Positions 51,991 to 60,699 of a stretch of 64,000 bases of DNA are shown here, one piece after another; position 1 is the first letter of the stretch, and the number at the start of each line of letters is the position of its first letter. This DNA is from Haloterrigena sp. KLK7 (GTDB taxonomy: Archaea; Halobacteriota; Halobacteria; Halobacteriales; Natrialbaceae): contig NZ_CP149787.1 of NCBI RefSeq assembly GCF_037914945.1, positions 3,162,001-3,226,000 on the forward strand, read 5' to 3'. The notes beneath the pieces were generated by a model. That model made no database searches, was not told the DNA's origin, and saw only the letters and a program-made list of their open reading frames with translations. A program made the translations under genes and the position numbers.

Positions 51991-52439
51991 CCGATGACGA
52001 GGGGCTCGAGTCGGACACCGCGGGCGGTTCGGAGCCGTCGGCGTCCGATCCCGATAGCGTCGACCGCACGGGTCCCCTCGGCGACCTCGCCGCGTCGGTC
52101 GCCGACCGCGGAGACGTTCCCAGAGGCGGCACCGAGACCTCGAGCCCCGAGGTCGACGAACTGTTCGACCGCGAGGACGTCGCGGATATCGACCGCGACC
52201 GACTCTGGCAGCGCCTCGAGGACGACGAGACGGCGGTGCCTCCTCGCGACGAGGAGCGTGAACTCCGCGAGATCGAGGTAGACGGCTACTGTCACCAGTG
52301 CGAACACTTCGCGTCGCCGCCGACCGTCGCGTGTACCCGCGAGGGAACCGACATCCTCGAGATGCCCTCGCTGGGTCGGTTCCGGGTCGCCGACTGTCCG
52401 GTGGTCCTGGAGGACGAGGCGCTCGAGAAGCGGGAGTGA
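51987..52439 (+). CDS. Small Cys-containing haloarchaeal protein, coupled to the previous gene
   Basis: A 150-residue protein. The first 75 residues are acidic and disordered; the middle has a charged helical stretch (VDELFDREDVADIDRDRLWQRLEDDE), and the C-terminal 55 residues contain CHQCEHF, then VACTREGT and DCPVV. Four Cys in this spacing suggest a zinc-binding fold. I do not recognise the family. It is followed 55 bases later by transcription factor S. Confidence 0.75.
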   Translation: MTDDEGLESDTAGGSEPSASDPDSVDRTGPLGDLAASVADRGDVPRGGTETSSPEVDELFDREDVADIDRDRLWQRLEDDETAVPPRDEERELREIEVDGYCHQCEHFASPPTVACTREGTDILEMPSLGRFRVADCPVVLEDEALEKRE

Positions 52440-52494
52440 CCGGGCGCGGGCCCTGAGAGGTGCACTTTTCCTGCTCGATCCGCTACACCCGGCT

Positions 52495-52824
52495 ATGCAG
52501 TTCTGCGACGATTGCGGTTCGATGATGAAAGCCCAGGGCGATCGCATGGTCTGTACGAACGAGGACTGCGGCGCCTCGAGCGAGCGCGACCGCGAGCAGG
52601 AAGACGCGTTCGTCACCACCGAGTCCCAGACCGACGACGACGTGATCGAGTCCGACGAGAACGCCAACTTCGAGGGGAAGCCGAAGGCGACGGACGTGAT
52701 CTGCGACGAGTGCGAGAATCAGGAGGCGTGGTACACGCTCAAACAGACCGCCTCGGCCGACGAACCGCCGACGCGCTTCTTCAAGTGCACCGAGTGCGGC
52801 CACCGCTGGCGCGGCTACAACTGA
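52495..52824 (+). CDS. Transcription factor S (TFIIS/RPA12-like)
   Basis: A 109-residue RNA polymerase cleavage factor. An N-terminal zinc ribbon (FCDDCGSMM ... MVCTNEDCGA) and a C-terminal zinc ribbon (CDECENQEAWYTLKQTASADEPPTRFFKCTECGHRW) are both complete. The Asp-Glu pair in SADEPPT is the catalytic acidic tip that inserts into the polymerase secondary channel to reactivate backtracked complexes. Length and layout are typical of archaeal TFS. Confidence 0.97.
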   Translation: MQFCDDCGSMMKAQGDRMVCTNEDCGASSERDREQEDAFVTTESQTDDDVIESDENANFEGKPKATDVICDECENQEAWYTLKQTASADEPPTRFFKCTECGHRWRGYN

Positions 52825-52844
52825 GGCGCCGATCGCTCACGCGC

Positions 52845-53246
52845 TCACAGTTCGTTTCCGAGCGCGAGTCCGATCACCGCGCCGACGATACTCAGTCCGA
52901 CGGTGTACAGCGCGCTGGCCAACAGGAGGAAAACGGCCAGCACGCCGAGCGAGCCGGAGCCGGCGAATCCCAGGAAAACGAGGGCGACCAGTCCGAACAA
53001 CAGGAACGGGACGAGCATGACGAGCCCCGCGAGCGTGCCGACGCGCAGGCTCTCGTCCGTCCCGCCGCCCTCGAGATAGCCGGCGACGGCCCCGCCGAGA
53101 AGCGTCGATCCCGGAAGGAACGACAGCACGATCCCGACGCCGCCGCCGATCAGGGCGTTGACGACCGCGTTCGAGTCCGACCTCGAGTTCGAATCCGTCC
53201 CGTAGGTGTCGATCGGCGGCGGCGTGTCGGTCGCGTCGGAGTCCAT
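52845..53246 (-). CDS. DUF5518-like membrane protein
   Basis: A 133-residue protein with an acidic Ser/Asp N terminus and a glycine-rich membrane domain with about four helices (NALIGGGVGIVLSFLPGSTLLGGAVAGYLEGGG ... GTLAGLVMLVPFLLFGLVALVFLG). The pattern matches haloarchaeal DUF5518 proteins of unknown function. It converges on the transcription factor S gene. Confidence 0.8.
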   Translation of the reverse strand: MDSDATDTPPPIDTYGTDSNSRSDSNAVVNALIGGGVGIVLSFLPGSTLLGGAVAGYLEGGGTDESLRVGTLAGLVMLVPFLLFGLVALVFLGFAGSGSLGVLAVFLLLASALYTVGLSIVGAVIGLALGNEL

Positions 53247-53451
53247 ACCGACGGATACTGTCGCCGAATCAAAAAGTGTTCGACGCCGACACGGTCGATC
53301 GGCGTCGACGTCAACGCACGGCGGCGGCGATGACCGACCCGCGTTCGTCCGTCATCTCGAGTCGAACGCGGAACCCGCTCGTCGCGGACCGCTCGAACCG
53401 TTCGAACCGCGACGAACCGCGGTACCGAGCCGCGGTCCGTTTCGGCGCGTA

Positions 53452-53467
53452 ATCTACAACTGTAGAT
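53452..53467. promoter_or_regulatory. Cop-box-like palindrome before the cupredoxin gene
   Basis: ATCTACAACTGTAGAT is a perfect 7-bp inverted repeat with a 2-base spacer. Its core TACAACTGTA fits TACAnnTGTA, the operator of CopY-type copper repressors (and of BlaI/MecI relatives). A TATA-like TTTATCAT follows at about 53490. The next gene encodes a copper protein. Regulation is inference. Confidence 0.5.
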
Positions 53468-53535
53468 GACAGTTACGACACAAGAATCGTTTATCATACT
53501 AATGTCACCTCATAACTAATCCGTGATACGGGCAG

Positions 53536-54306
53536 ATGGCGGCCATGGATCGCAGGCAGATCCTCAAGGCGGCTGGCGTAACGTCGACGATCCCGCTCGC
53601 GTCCGGACTCGGCGCCGCACGCGGTGACGAGCGCGGACAGGGGGGCGACGGCCGAGATCACGGACGGGAACGGCGGGCGTGTTCCCAATCGCAGTGTATC
53701 CACCCGGTGCTCGGCTACTCGGGCCTCGAGGGCGAGGCGAAGATGCCGGCGCCGCTACGACCCCAGTACGAGGTCGATCTGATCACGAGACCGCCGGACG
53801 CCGAATCGGAGCGGCCGCTGCCGGAGTTCTTCTTCGAGCCGACCGGTCTGTCCGTCGAGCCCGGCGACGTGGTCCGTTTCAATCTGGAAACGCCCGATCA
53901 CACCGTGACCGCGTATCATCCGCAACTCGGCCGGCAACGCCGCGTCCCCGAGGGAGTCCCGGCGTTCTCGTCGCCGGTTCTGGGCACGGGAACGTTCTGG
54001 CTCTACCGATTCGATCAGCCGGGCGTCTACGACGTCCTGTGTGCACCCCACGAGATCTTCGGGATGGTCGGACGGATCGTCGTCGGCGATCCGCCGACGG
54101 AGCCGGACTTCGGCCCGTCGGGGCCGGTCGAGATGGACGGCGAGGAAGTCGAGCTCCGACCGCCGGCGCTCACTGCGGAACTGGTGTATCAGGATCCGCT
54201 GCTGGATCCGACGACGATCGCGGAACGGGGGAGCGTCGGCTGGGACGACCTCGCTCCGGAGAGCAAAGAGGTGCTGCTCGAGTTCCCCGAGCCGCCGGCG
54301 GAGTGA
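53536..54306 (+). CDS. Tat-exported cupredoxin (blue copper protein)
   Basis: A 256-residue secreted protein. The start MAAMDRRQILKAAGVTSTIPLASG is a twin-arginine signal. After a Gly/Arg-rich linker with one Cys pair (ACSQSQCIH) comes a plastocyanin-like domain. Copper ligands are His in ETPDHTVTAYHP and Cys-His-Met in DVLCAPHEIFGMVGRIVVGD. It is likely a periplasmic-side electron carrier or copper-binding protein. The C-terminal 60 residues extend the usual fold. ATG 53545 is a possible alternative start. The palindrome at 53452 lies upstream. Confidence 0.88.
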   Translation: MAAMDRRQILKAAGVTSTIPLASGLGAARGDERGQGGDGRDHGRERRACSQSQCIHPVLGYSGLEGEAKMPAPLRPQYEVDLITRPPDAESERPLPEFFFEPTGLSVEPGDVVRFNLETPDHTVTAYHPQLGRQRRVPEGVPAFSSPVLGTGTFWLYRFDQPGVYDVLCAPHEIFGMVGRIVVGDPPTEPDFGPSGPVEMDGEEVELRPPALTAELVYQDPLLDPTTIAERGSVGWDDLAPESKEVLLEFPEPPAE

Positions 54307-54471
54307 CGGCGCGGGGACGCTCGACGCGGCTGCGAACGCCGCAGCGACGCGGTTGACCGCATTTTTCTGGGGAGCGACGCCGACAGCGGTCGCCGTCGGT
54401 CGCGTTCGTCGGCCGAACGCGGCGCGGACACAACGTTCACAACGATTCGCGCGAACCCCACCAGTAGACGA

Positions 54472-55872
54472 ATGTCCGAGGGGCCGCGGCTGCCGGGCGT
54501 CGAGACGGACGGAGAGGACGAGGACCGCATCGTCTGTCACGTCGACGCCGACTGCTTCTACGCCTCCTGCGAGCGGTTGCGCGAGCCCGAACTGCGGGGC
54601 GAACCCGTCGTCGTCGGGATGGGCTACGAACCCGGCGAGACGATCGGTGCCGTCGCCACCGCCAGCTACGAGGCCCGCGAGTTCGGCGTCGAGAGCGCCC
54701 AGGCCATCTCGACGGCCCTCGAGAACCTGCCCAGACGCGCCGCGCTCACGGAGGACGCCGACGACTACGACTCCGACCTCACCCGCGAGGAGACGGGCTT
54801 CTACCGACCCGTCGACATGGACTACTACGAGTCGGTCGCGAGCGAGGTCCGCGAGATCCTCCACGACTGCGCCGACGTCGTGCGGGAGGTGAGCATCGAC
54901 GAGGCCTACCTCGACGTGACCGAGCGGACCGCCTGGGAGGTCGCCGACGGCTTCGCTCGCCACGTCAAGGACCGCATCCGCCGCGAGGTCGGCGTCACCG
55001 TCAGCGTGGGCGTCGCCCCGACGATGAGCGCGGCCAAGATCGCCAGCGACTTCGACAAGCCCGACGGGCTCACGGTCGTCCGGCCCGGCGAGGTGCGGGA
55101 GTTCCTGGCCCCGCTCGAGGTCGACCTGCTCCACGGCGTCGGCCCCGTGACGGCCCGGGAGTTGCGGGAGATGGGCCTCGAGACCGCGGCCGACGTCGCC
55201 GCCGCCGATCCGGAGCCGCTGGTCGAGGCGTTCGGCGAGCGCGGTCGGGAACTGTACGACCGCGCCCGCGGCGACGACGACCGCCGGGTCGAACCGAAGG
55301 GCGAACCCAAGAGCTTCTCGCGGGAATCGGCCTTCGCCGACCCCGTCTCGGACCCCGACCCGAAGTACGAACAGATCGAGACGCTCGCGTCGGCGGTCGC
55401 CGACCGAGCCCAGCGCGAAGGGGCGCTGTACCGCACCGTCGGCGTCAAGGCCGTCCTACCGCCGTACGACGTCAACACGCGCGCTCGGTCCCTCTCCGGG
55501 CCGGTCGACGACCCCGATCTCGTCGAGCGCATCGCTCGCGACCTCTTCACCGAGTTCGAAGCCGACCCCGTCCGCAAGGTCGGCGTCCGGGTCGCCAACC
55601 TCGAGTTCGCGGCCGCCGATCAGGCCAGCCTCGACGGCTGGGAGCGACGCGCCGACGAGCAGCGAGCCGACGGCAGCGGGGCGAGTGACGCCGGTTCGAG
55701 CGACGATGGGAGCGAATCGACCGACGACGAATCCGAATCGACCGAGGAGACGAGCGACGGCGACTCCGAATCGGCCGACGACTCGGGCGACGGTGACGAA
55801 GCGGCGTCTATCGACGCCGCTCGAGGCCTCGTGGACGGGCAGTCATCGCTGACCGACTTCGCTGACCGGTGA
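54472..55872 (+). CDS. dinB: DNA polymerase IV (Y family)
   Basis: A 466-residue translesion polymerase. The catalytic carboxylates are HVDADCFYASCE (residues 23-34) and VSIDEAYLDV near residue 140. GVAPTMSAAKIASDFDKPDGLTVV and the HhH LLHGVGPVTARELREMGL follow. After the little-finger domain, an acidic Ser/Asp linker of about 70 residues leads to GQSSLTDFADR, a PCNA-binding PIP box (Q-x-x-L-x-D-F). It bypasses damaged template bases, with low fidelity, after recruitment by PCNA. Confidence 0.95.
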   Translation: MSEGPRLPGVETDGEDEDRIVCHVDADCFYASCERLREPELRGEPVVVGMGYEPGETIGAVATASYEAREFGVESAQAISTALENLPRRAALTEDADDYDSDLTREETGFYRPVDMDYYESVASEVREILHDCADVVREVSIDEAYLDVTERTAWEVADGFARHVKDRIRREVGVTVSVGVAPTMSAAKIASDFDKPDGLTVVRPGEVREFLAPLEVDLLHGVGPVTARELREMGLETAADVAAADPEPLVEAFGERGRELYDRARGDDDRRVEPKGEPKSFSRESAFADPVSDPDPKYEQIETLASAVADRAQREGALYRTVGVKAVLPPYDVNTRARSLSGPVDDPDLVERIARDLFTEFEADPVRKVGVRVANLEFAAADQASLDGWERRADEQRADGSGASDAGSSDDGSESTDDESESTEETSDGDSESADDSGDGDEAASIDAARGLVDGQSSLTDFADR

Positions 55873-56015
55873 CTTCGAACGTACCGTGACTGTCACCACA
55901 GCCGAAATAATCAATTGGGTGGAGCGACGAGACATACCATCCTGAGCCGAACGACACGATAATCACGTGCCGAGCCGACAACTCACATCCGACAACACGA
56001 TCCCCTAACTCTCAC

Positions 56016-57332
56016 ATGACTGAGGACTTCTACGACCTTCTCGACGTCCCTTCCGACGCCTCCCAGGACGAAATCAAGACCGCCTATCGCGAACAGGTAC
56101 GGGTCTACCATCCCGACCACAACGACGACGATCGGGCTCGAGCGCAGTTCACGGCGGTCAAGAAAGCCTACGACATCCTCGGCGATCCCGTCGAGCGCCA
56201 GGCCTACGACCGCCTCGGCCACGAGGACTACGTCGCGAAGCGAACCAGCGGCCTCCCCTCGGCGGACGTCTGGCGATCGAGCGACGACACGACGGACGAC
56301 GGGGACGACGAGCCGGAGCGAGCGACGGCGACCGCGGGCGCATCGGCGACCGGGACGACCGGGGCGACGTCGACGTCGACGACGGGGTCGCGGTCGACCG
56401 CCGGCTCGGGGACGGGAACCGCCTCGAGCGCGTCGACCTCAAGTGCGTCGGCCTCGAGCACGTCGACCGCAACGGGATCGACCGCGAACGCGGCGGGAAC
56501 GACCTCCAGCGCGGACGCCGCGACGAGTTCCAGCGCCGCGGGGACGGGTGGGACCGGTTCGACCGGAACGAGGACAGCGGGTCGAACGACGACCGAGACA
56601 ACGGGAACGACGGGAACGGCCACGTCGAACGCGGACACCGAAACCGGCTGGCTCGGCGACAACGCCGTCGCCCGCTGGTGGCGCCGCCAGAACTTCTCGC
56701 TGCCGCTGATCTGGCTGTCGGTCCTCGTCTATCTCACCGGGCTCGGCCACTTCGCGCTGGCCAACCGATCGGGCCTCGAGACCCTGCGCGCCGAACTGGC
56801 CGCCGCCGGCACCGAGCCCGATGCCATCGCGGCGACGCTCTCGAGCGGACGCTACGGGATCGACTCGAGCGTCGCGTATCTGACGGCGTTCGAACTCGTC
56901 GCGCCGCCGCTCGAGGAGCCGCTGTGGCCCGCCGCGCTGGCCGGCGCGGTCTGCCTGACGCTCCTGACGTTGCTCGGCGTGCGCGCCTATCGGGACGGCG
57001 AAACGTGGGGGCCGGTGTCGATCGACGAGACGATCGTCGTCGCGCTCGCCGTGACCGCGGCGACCGTCCTCGTCGGCGGCCCGCTGCTGGCCGGCGCGGT
57101 GCTCATGCCGATGCTGTTCGCCGTGATCGTCCGTCACACCAGACGTGGGCCGGGCTGGAAACCGTCGTACCTGTACGTCCTGCCCGTGCTCGCGCCGCTG
57201 GCCGGATTCGGCGCGGCGATGATCGGCGAGGCAACGCTGGCGATCGATCTCGCGACGCTGGTCGCGCTGCCGATCGTCGGCGGGCTGGGGCTGCCGCTGC
57301 GAGCGACGATCCGGAAACACTTCGGCTGGTAG
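56016..57332 (+). CDS. J-domain membrane protein with Ser/Thr/Gly linker
   Basis: A 438-residue protein. The first 70 residues are a J domain: YDLLDVPSDASQDEIKTAYREQVRVYHPDHNDD contains the HPD motif that stimulates DnaK ATPase. A very low-complexity linker of about 120 residues, made of Ala, Ser, Thr and Gly, follows. The C-terminal half has about five or six membrane segments. It may tether DnaK to the membrane; the membrane part is not a recognised DnaJ type. There is no DnaJ zinc-finger domain. Confidence 0.85.
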   Translation: MTEDFYDLLDVPSDASQDEIKTAYREQVRVYHPDHNDDDRARAQFTAVKKAYDILGDPVERQAYDRLGHEDYVAKRTSGLPSADVWRSSDDTTDDGDDEPERATATAGASATGTTGATSTSTTGSRSTAGSGTGTASSASTSSASASSTSTATGSTANAAGTTSSADAATSSSAAGTGGTGSTGTRTAGRTTTETTGTTGTATSNADTETGWLGDNAVARWWRRQNFSLPLIWLSVLVYLTGLGHFALANRSGLETLRAELAAAGTEPDAIAATLSSGRYGIDSSVAYLTAFELVAPPLEEPLWPAALAGAVCLTLLTLLGVRAYRDGETWGPVSIDETIVVALAVTAATVLVGGPLLAGAVLMPMLFAVIVRHTRRGPGWKPSYLYVLPVLAPLAGFGAAMIGEATLAIDLATLVALPIVGGLGLPLRATIRKHFGW

Positions 57333-57437
57333 TCGAGCGATCGATCCGATCGCTCGAGTGTCGATGAACGAACCGTTCCGTCTCTCGGTCGATTTCCGCT
57401 ACTCCTGCTCCCGCTCGAGCCTGCGAGCGGATGTCGG

Positions 57438-57637
57438 TCACCGATTCGTTCCGAGCGCGTCGAACCCGCCGCGGTACGTCAGGAGATACGAGATCACCGG
57501 CGCGAGGAACAACAGCGGAACGGCGTACAGAAGCATCGTGAACGGGTCGAGCGGCGAAACAATTCCCGCGATCAGGACCGCGAGCAGACACGCCCCAGGG
57601 TCGTCTGCAGAAATCGAACGAGATCGGCAGTTCTCAT
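57438..57637 (-). pseudogene. Frameshifted small membrane protein gene
   Basis: The frame begins with ATG at 57637 (MRTADLVRFLQTTLG) and hits a stop after 21 codons. From about 57593 the neighbouring frame continues as a clear membrane protein: ACLLAVLIAGIVSPLDPFT, then MLLYAVPLLFLAPVISYLL and TYRGGFDALGTNR, ending TGA at 57438-57440. Adding one G to the GGGG run (CCCC at 57593-57596 on the + strand) restores a 66-residue two-helix protein. An AT-rich box at about 57655-57667 is well placed for it. It is either a sequencing error or a recent loss. Confidence 0.7.
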
Positions 57638-57737
57638 AACGCTACTAATACCGAGAATATGATATTTGTTGCCATCTTCGCGCACCGATCTCGAGTTCCG
57701 TGCCTGCCGGAACTGCCGACGCCTGACCGAGCCGCCC

Positions 57738-58415
57738 TCAGCCGACCAGCGTCGCGACGCCCTTCGTCTGGCGGTAATCGCGTCCCAGGATCGCCTCGAG
57801 TCGCGCGACGATCGCCTCTTCGTCGGTGTCCTCCCACTCGGTGGGGTCCCGGATCGGAACGATCAGGAACCCTCGTCCGCGGATCTCGCGGGCGTGCAGC
57901 GCGGCCATGTCGAGGTCGAGTCGCCCCCGTTGGGTGGTGTACTCCCGGAGGACGTGGTCGGTCGCCCGCTCGCCGACCGGCAGCAGGATGTGGGCGTTGA
58001 TCGCCCGGAGTTCGGCGTCGAAGAACCGCTCGAGGTCGGCGTAGGAATCGTCGCTCGGCGTCTCCCCGGCCGGGAGACAGCACATGTGGATGTAGCTGTA
58101 GTACAGGTTCTCGAGGTCGGGGCGATCGGTCGGCCCGCTGGCGAAGCCGACCTCGCGAGCGAGCTCCTGAATCGCGACGCCGGCCTCGGTTTCGGTGAAC
58201 GGTACGCCCGTCGACCGCCCGCCGTGGACGTCGGGGTGGTCGCCGATCACGTGGAAGTCGGCGTTGGCGTCGCCGTAGCCGAAGACGGCCGTCCGCTCGT
58301 CGGGACCGGTCCGATCGAACGGTGGTCGCAGTCCGAACGGGTTGCTCGTCCGCTCTGTAACGTTCTTCACGGCTGTCGAAAGTCCATCGAGCGGCTTAAC
58401 CGCCCCGGTTGCCAC
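57738..58415 (-). CDS. Uracil-DNA glycosylase superfamily protein
   Basis: A 225-residue protein resembling haloarchaeal members of the UDG superfamily. FHVIGDHPDVHGGRSTGVPFTE near residue 54 corresponds to the active-site loop G-E-x-P-G-x-x-E-D, and LLPVGERATDHVLREY near residue 143 to the DNA-binding strand region. LYYSYIHMCCLPAGETPSD matches the middle block with Cys residues. Uracil removal is likely but not certain, because the usual catalytic Asp/Asn is not strictly placed. Confidence 0.75.
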   Translation of the reverse strand: MATGAVKPLDGLSTAVKNVTERTSNPFGLRPPFDRTGPDERTAVFGYGDANADFHVIGDHPDVHGGRSTGVPFTETEAGVAIQELAREVGFASGPTDRPDLENLYYSYIHMCCLPAGETPSDDSYADLERFFDAELRAINAHILLPVGERATDHVLREYTTQRGRLDLDMAALHAREIRGRGFLIVPIRDPTEWEDTDEEAIVARLEAILGRDYRQTKGVATLVG

Positions 58416-58605
58416 AGTTGAGACGGTCTTTCGCGGACGACCGATTCGCGAGCGTCACCGCTGCTCGAGTTCGATGCGTTCGAACCGTCTACTCTCGATT
58501 CGTTGGGAGTCAGGGTTGAGTCGGCCTCGCTGGATGGTGTACCGTCCGTCAGCGTCCGCGAAACACATCGATACCGACTTCCCCGCGTCCGCCGAGTGAT
58601 CGGCT

Positions 58606-59553
58606 ATGACCGACTCCGGTGCCGCGCTCCGAGAACGCCTCGACCGCGGCGAGCTACTGGTCTGTCCCGGCGTCCACGACCCGCTCACCGCCGGCGTCGC
58701 CGACGCCGTCGGCTTCGACGCGATTTACATGACCGGGTACGGGACGTCGCTATCGACGACCGGCTATCCCGACGCCGGCTTCGTCACGATGCCGGAGATG
58801 ATCGGCAACGCCGGGAACATCCAGGAGCGTATCGACGTTCCGCTCATCGCCGACGCGGATAACGGGTACGGGAACGCGACGAACGTCGTCCGGACGGTGC
58901 GGGAGTACATCAAGGCCGGCGTCGGCGCTATCCACATCGAAGACCAGACGTTCCCGAAGCGCTGTGGCCACACGAAAGGGCGGCAGGTCGTCCCGCGGGC
59001 GGAAGCGATCGGCAAGATCGAAGCCGCGGCCGACGTTCGAGACGATCGGGCCGAGGACTTCGTTCTCATCGCTCGAACTGACGCCCGCGGAACCGGTGAC
59101 GGCTCCCTCGACGAGGCGATCGGCCGCGCCAACGATTTCCTCGAGGCCGGCGCCGACGTCGCGTTCGTCGAGGGACCCACCGACGAATCGGAACTGGAAC
59201 GCATCGGTCGAGCGGTCGACGGCCCGCTCGTGTACAACTTCGTCGGCGATCTCGGCTCGTCGCCGTACGTCGAACTGTCGGCGCTCGACGAGTGGGGCTT
59301 CGACCTCGCGTTGTTCCCGATCGCGTCGACGCTGTCGACGATCGCGAACGTCTACGCGGACCTCAGTGCGTTCGCCGACGACCCCGTCGCGGCGATGCGC
59401 GGCATCGACGACGACTTCAACGACCAACCGGTCGGTAGCCTCCACGAGTTCGCCGGGTTTCCCGAGGTCGTCGACTGGGAGCGACGGTACCTCCCGGACG
59501 ACGAGCGGGACAAATACGAGGGCTCGCTCGGCGACAACCCCGGATCCGAGTAG
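58606..59553 (+). CDS. Isocitrate lyase/PEP mutase family enzyme
   Basis: A 315-residue TIM-barrel enzyme. PGVHDPLTAGVADAVGFDAIYMTGYG starts the fold, IADADNGYGNATNVVRTVREY supplies metal-binding Asp, and IHIEDQTFPKRCGH contains the catalytic K-R-C-G-H loop near residue 118. Members cleave methylisocitrate, isocitrate or related oxaloacetate-type substrates, or act as PEP mutases. The specific reaction cannot be assigned. The length is usual for the family. Monocistronic. Confidence 0.88.
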   Translation: MTDSGAALRERLDRGELLVCPGVHDPLTAGVADAVGFDAIYMTGYGTSLSTTGYPDAGFVTMPEMIGNAGNIQERIDVPLIADADNGYGNATNVVRTVREYIKAGVGAIHIEDQTFPKRCGHTKGRQVVPRAEAIGKIEAAADVRDDRAEDFVLIARTDARGTGDGSLDEAIGRANDFLEAGADVAFVEGPTDESELERIGRAVDGPLVYNFVGDLGSSPYVELSALDEWGFDLALFPIASTLSTIANVYADLSAFADDPVAAMRGIDDDFNDQPVGSLHEFAGFPEVVDWERRYLPDDERDKYEGSLGDNPGSE

Positions 59554-59652
59554 TCGCGCCCGTCGAATCTCTGCCAGCGGGTTCCGGGATCGCCGTCCGG
59601 TCACCGTCGCGTGCCGACAGTCGACGAGGAACCCGAAGGCGACTCGAGACGG

Positions 59653-60369
59653 TCAGTGATCCTGCTGCGCGTCGATCTCGAGTTCCGCGTCCAGTCGACG
59701 CGAGAGCGGCGTCGGTCCGCTGCCGGCCTCGGCTGCGATCGTCGAGCCGATGAGTTCCGCGAGGCCGCGGCGCAGTCGCTGCGAGACCGCCGAGTCGGAG
59801 ACGTCGAGTCGGTCGCCCAGTTCGACCAGCGTCGTCCGCCGCGGCACGTCGAAATAGCCGGCCTCGTAGGCGGCGATCAGCAGTTCCCGCTGCGCCGTCG
59901 TCAGGCCGAACCCGCGGCCGCCGCTCGGCTCGCCGGTCTCGTGGAGCCGGACGAGTTCGATCGAGATGTCCCGCTCGAGGCAACTGCTGTAGAAGGCCGA
60001 CAGATCCTCGGAGGACGGAAACCGGAGGCGGAACGTCCAGCGGGTCTCGGTGCCGACGGCGCTCGTGACGATCACGTCGCGCTCGCGGATCGACTCGAGG
60101 ACGCCGTTGACGCTGTCGTCCCACGCGATCTTGACGAGGACGTGATCGTCGGTTTCGTCGACGATCGAGACGGCAGCGACCGTCTGGTCGGACTCGAGGG
60201 TGTCGACGATCGAGTCGGCGACGTCGGCCGGCGCCCAGAAGTACGGGACGACCGACTCGCCGGTCGGGACCGTCGTCTCGACGGTCAGCGTCACGTCCTC
60301 GTCCAGGTCGAGCAGCGACCCGAGCGGGAACGCCGCGGCCGGGACGACGACCGTCGCGACGAGACTCAT
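59653..60369 (-). CDS. Bat-type HTH-10 transcriptional regulator (second small copy)
   Basis: A 238-residue regulator. A BAT domain spans residues 1-150 (FPLGSLLDLDEDVTLTVETTVPTGESVVPYFW) and an HTH-10 domain follows (LTTAQRELLIAAYEAGYFDVPRRTTLVELGDRLDVSDSAVSQRLRRG). It parallels the regulator at 7265. The start at 60369 is preferred over one at 60510 that would add an Arg-rich 47-residue extension; a TATA-like box near 60549-60558 would leave a leader of about 155 bases. Confidence 0.88.
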   Translation of the reverse strand: MSLVATVVVPAAAFPLGSLLDLDEDVTLTVETTVPTGESVVPYFWAPADVADSIVDTLESDQTVAAVSIVDETDDHVLVKIAWDDSVNGVLESIRERDVIVTSAVGTETRWTFRLRFPSSEDLSAFYSSCLERDISIELVRLHETGEPSGGRGFGLTTAQRELLIAAYEAGYFDVPRRTTLVELGDRLDVSDSAVSQRLRRGLAELIGSTIAAEAGSGPTPLSRRLDAELEIDAQQDH

Positions 60370-60666
60370 CGGTCGCTCCGTTCCGCCGGCGACGCGCCGG
60401 CGCGGTCGGCGCGGCCGTCGCGGTCCGTTCCTCGACCTCGATTCGACTGCCTCGACGCGCGCGGCGTCCGTCCGGTAGCAGAGTCCATGGAGGGTCAGTC
60501 GGTGGAACATCCACAGGTGCTTACAAGGAGTAGCGGGTTAGGTATCGAAGTGATTTAACTAGCGGGTACTATCGATGTGGGGACTCGAGCGGATAGACGA
60601 GAGGGGAGTCGACCGCGATCGAAACCGGTCGAAGAACGGCGCGCGAACGGCCCCCTATAGCGGTGT

Positions 60667-60674
60667 GTTTATCC
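60667..60674 (+). promoter_or_regulatory. TATA-like box
   Basis: GTTTATCC is centred about 29 bases before the ATG at 60700, consistent with a leaderless start for the YdjM-like gene. The rest of 60370-60699 holds no gene, only the weak minus-strand box near 60553. Confidence 0.45.
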
Positions 60675-60699
60675 TTCGAGGGGTTGTGTCACCGAATAT

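Noticed and set aside
58455-58568. 37-codon minus-strand micro-ORF before the PEP-mutase-like gene
   Set aside because: It has a start and stop, but no promoter-like box, no metal-binding or membrane pattern, and could arise by chance.
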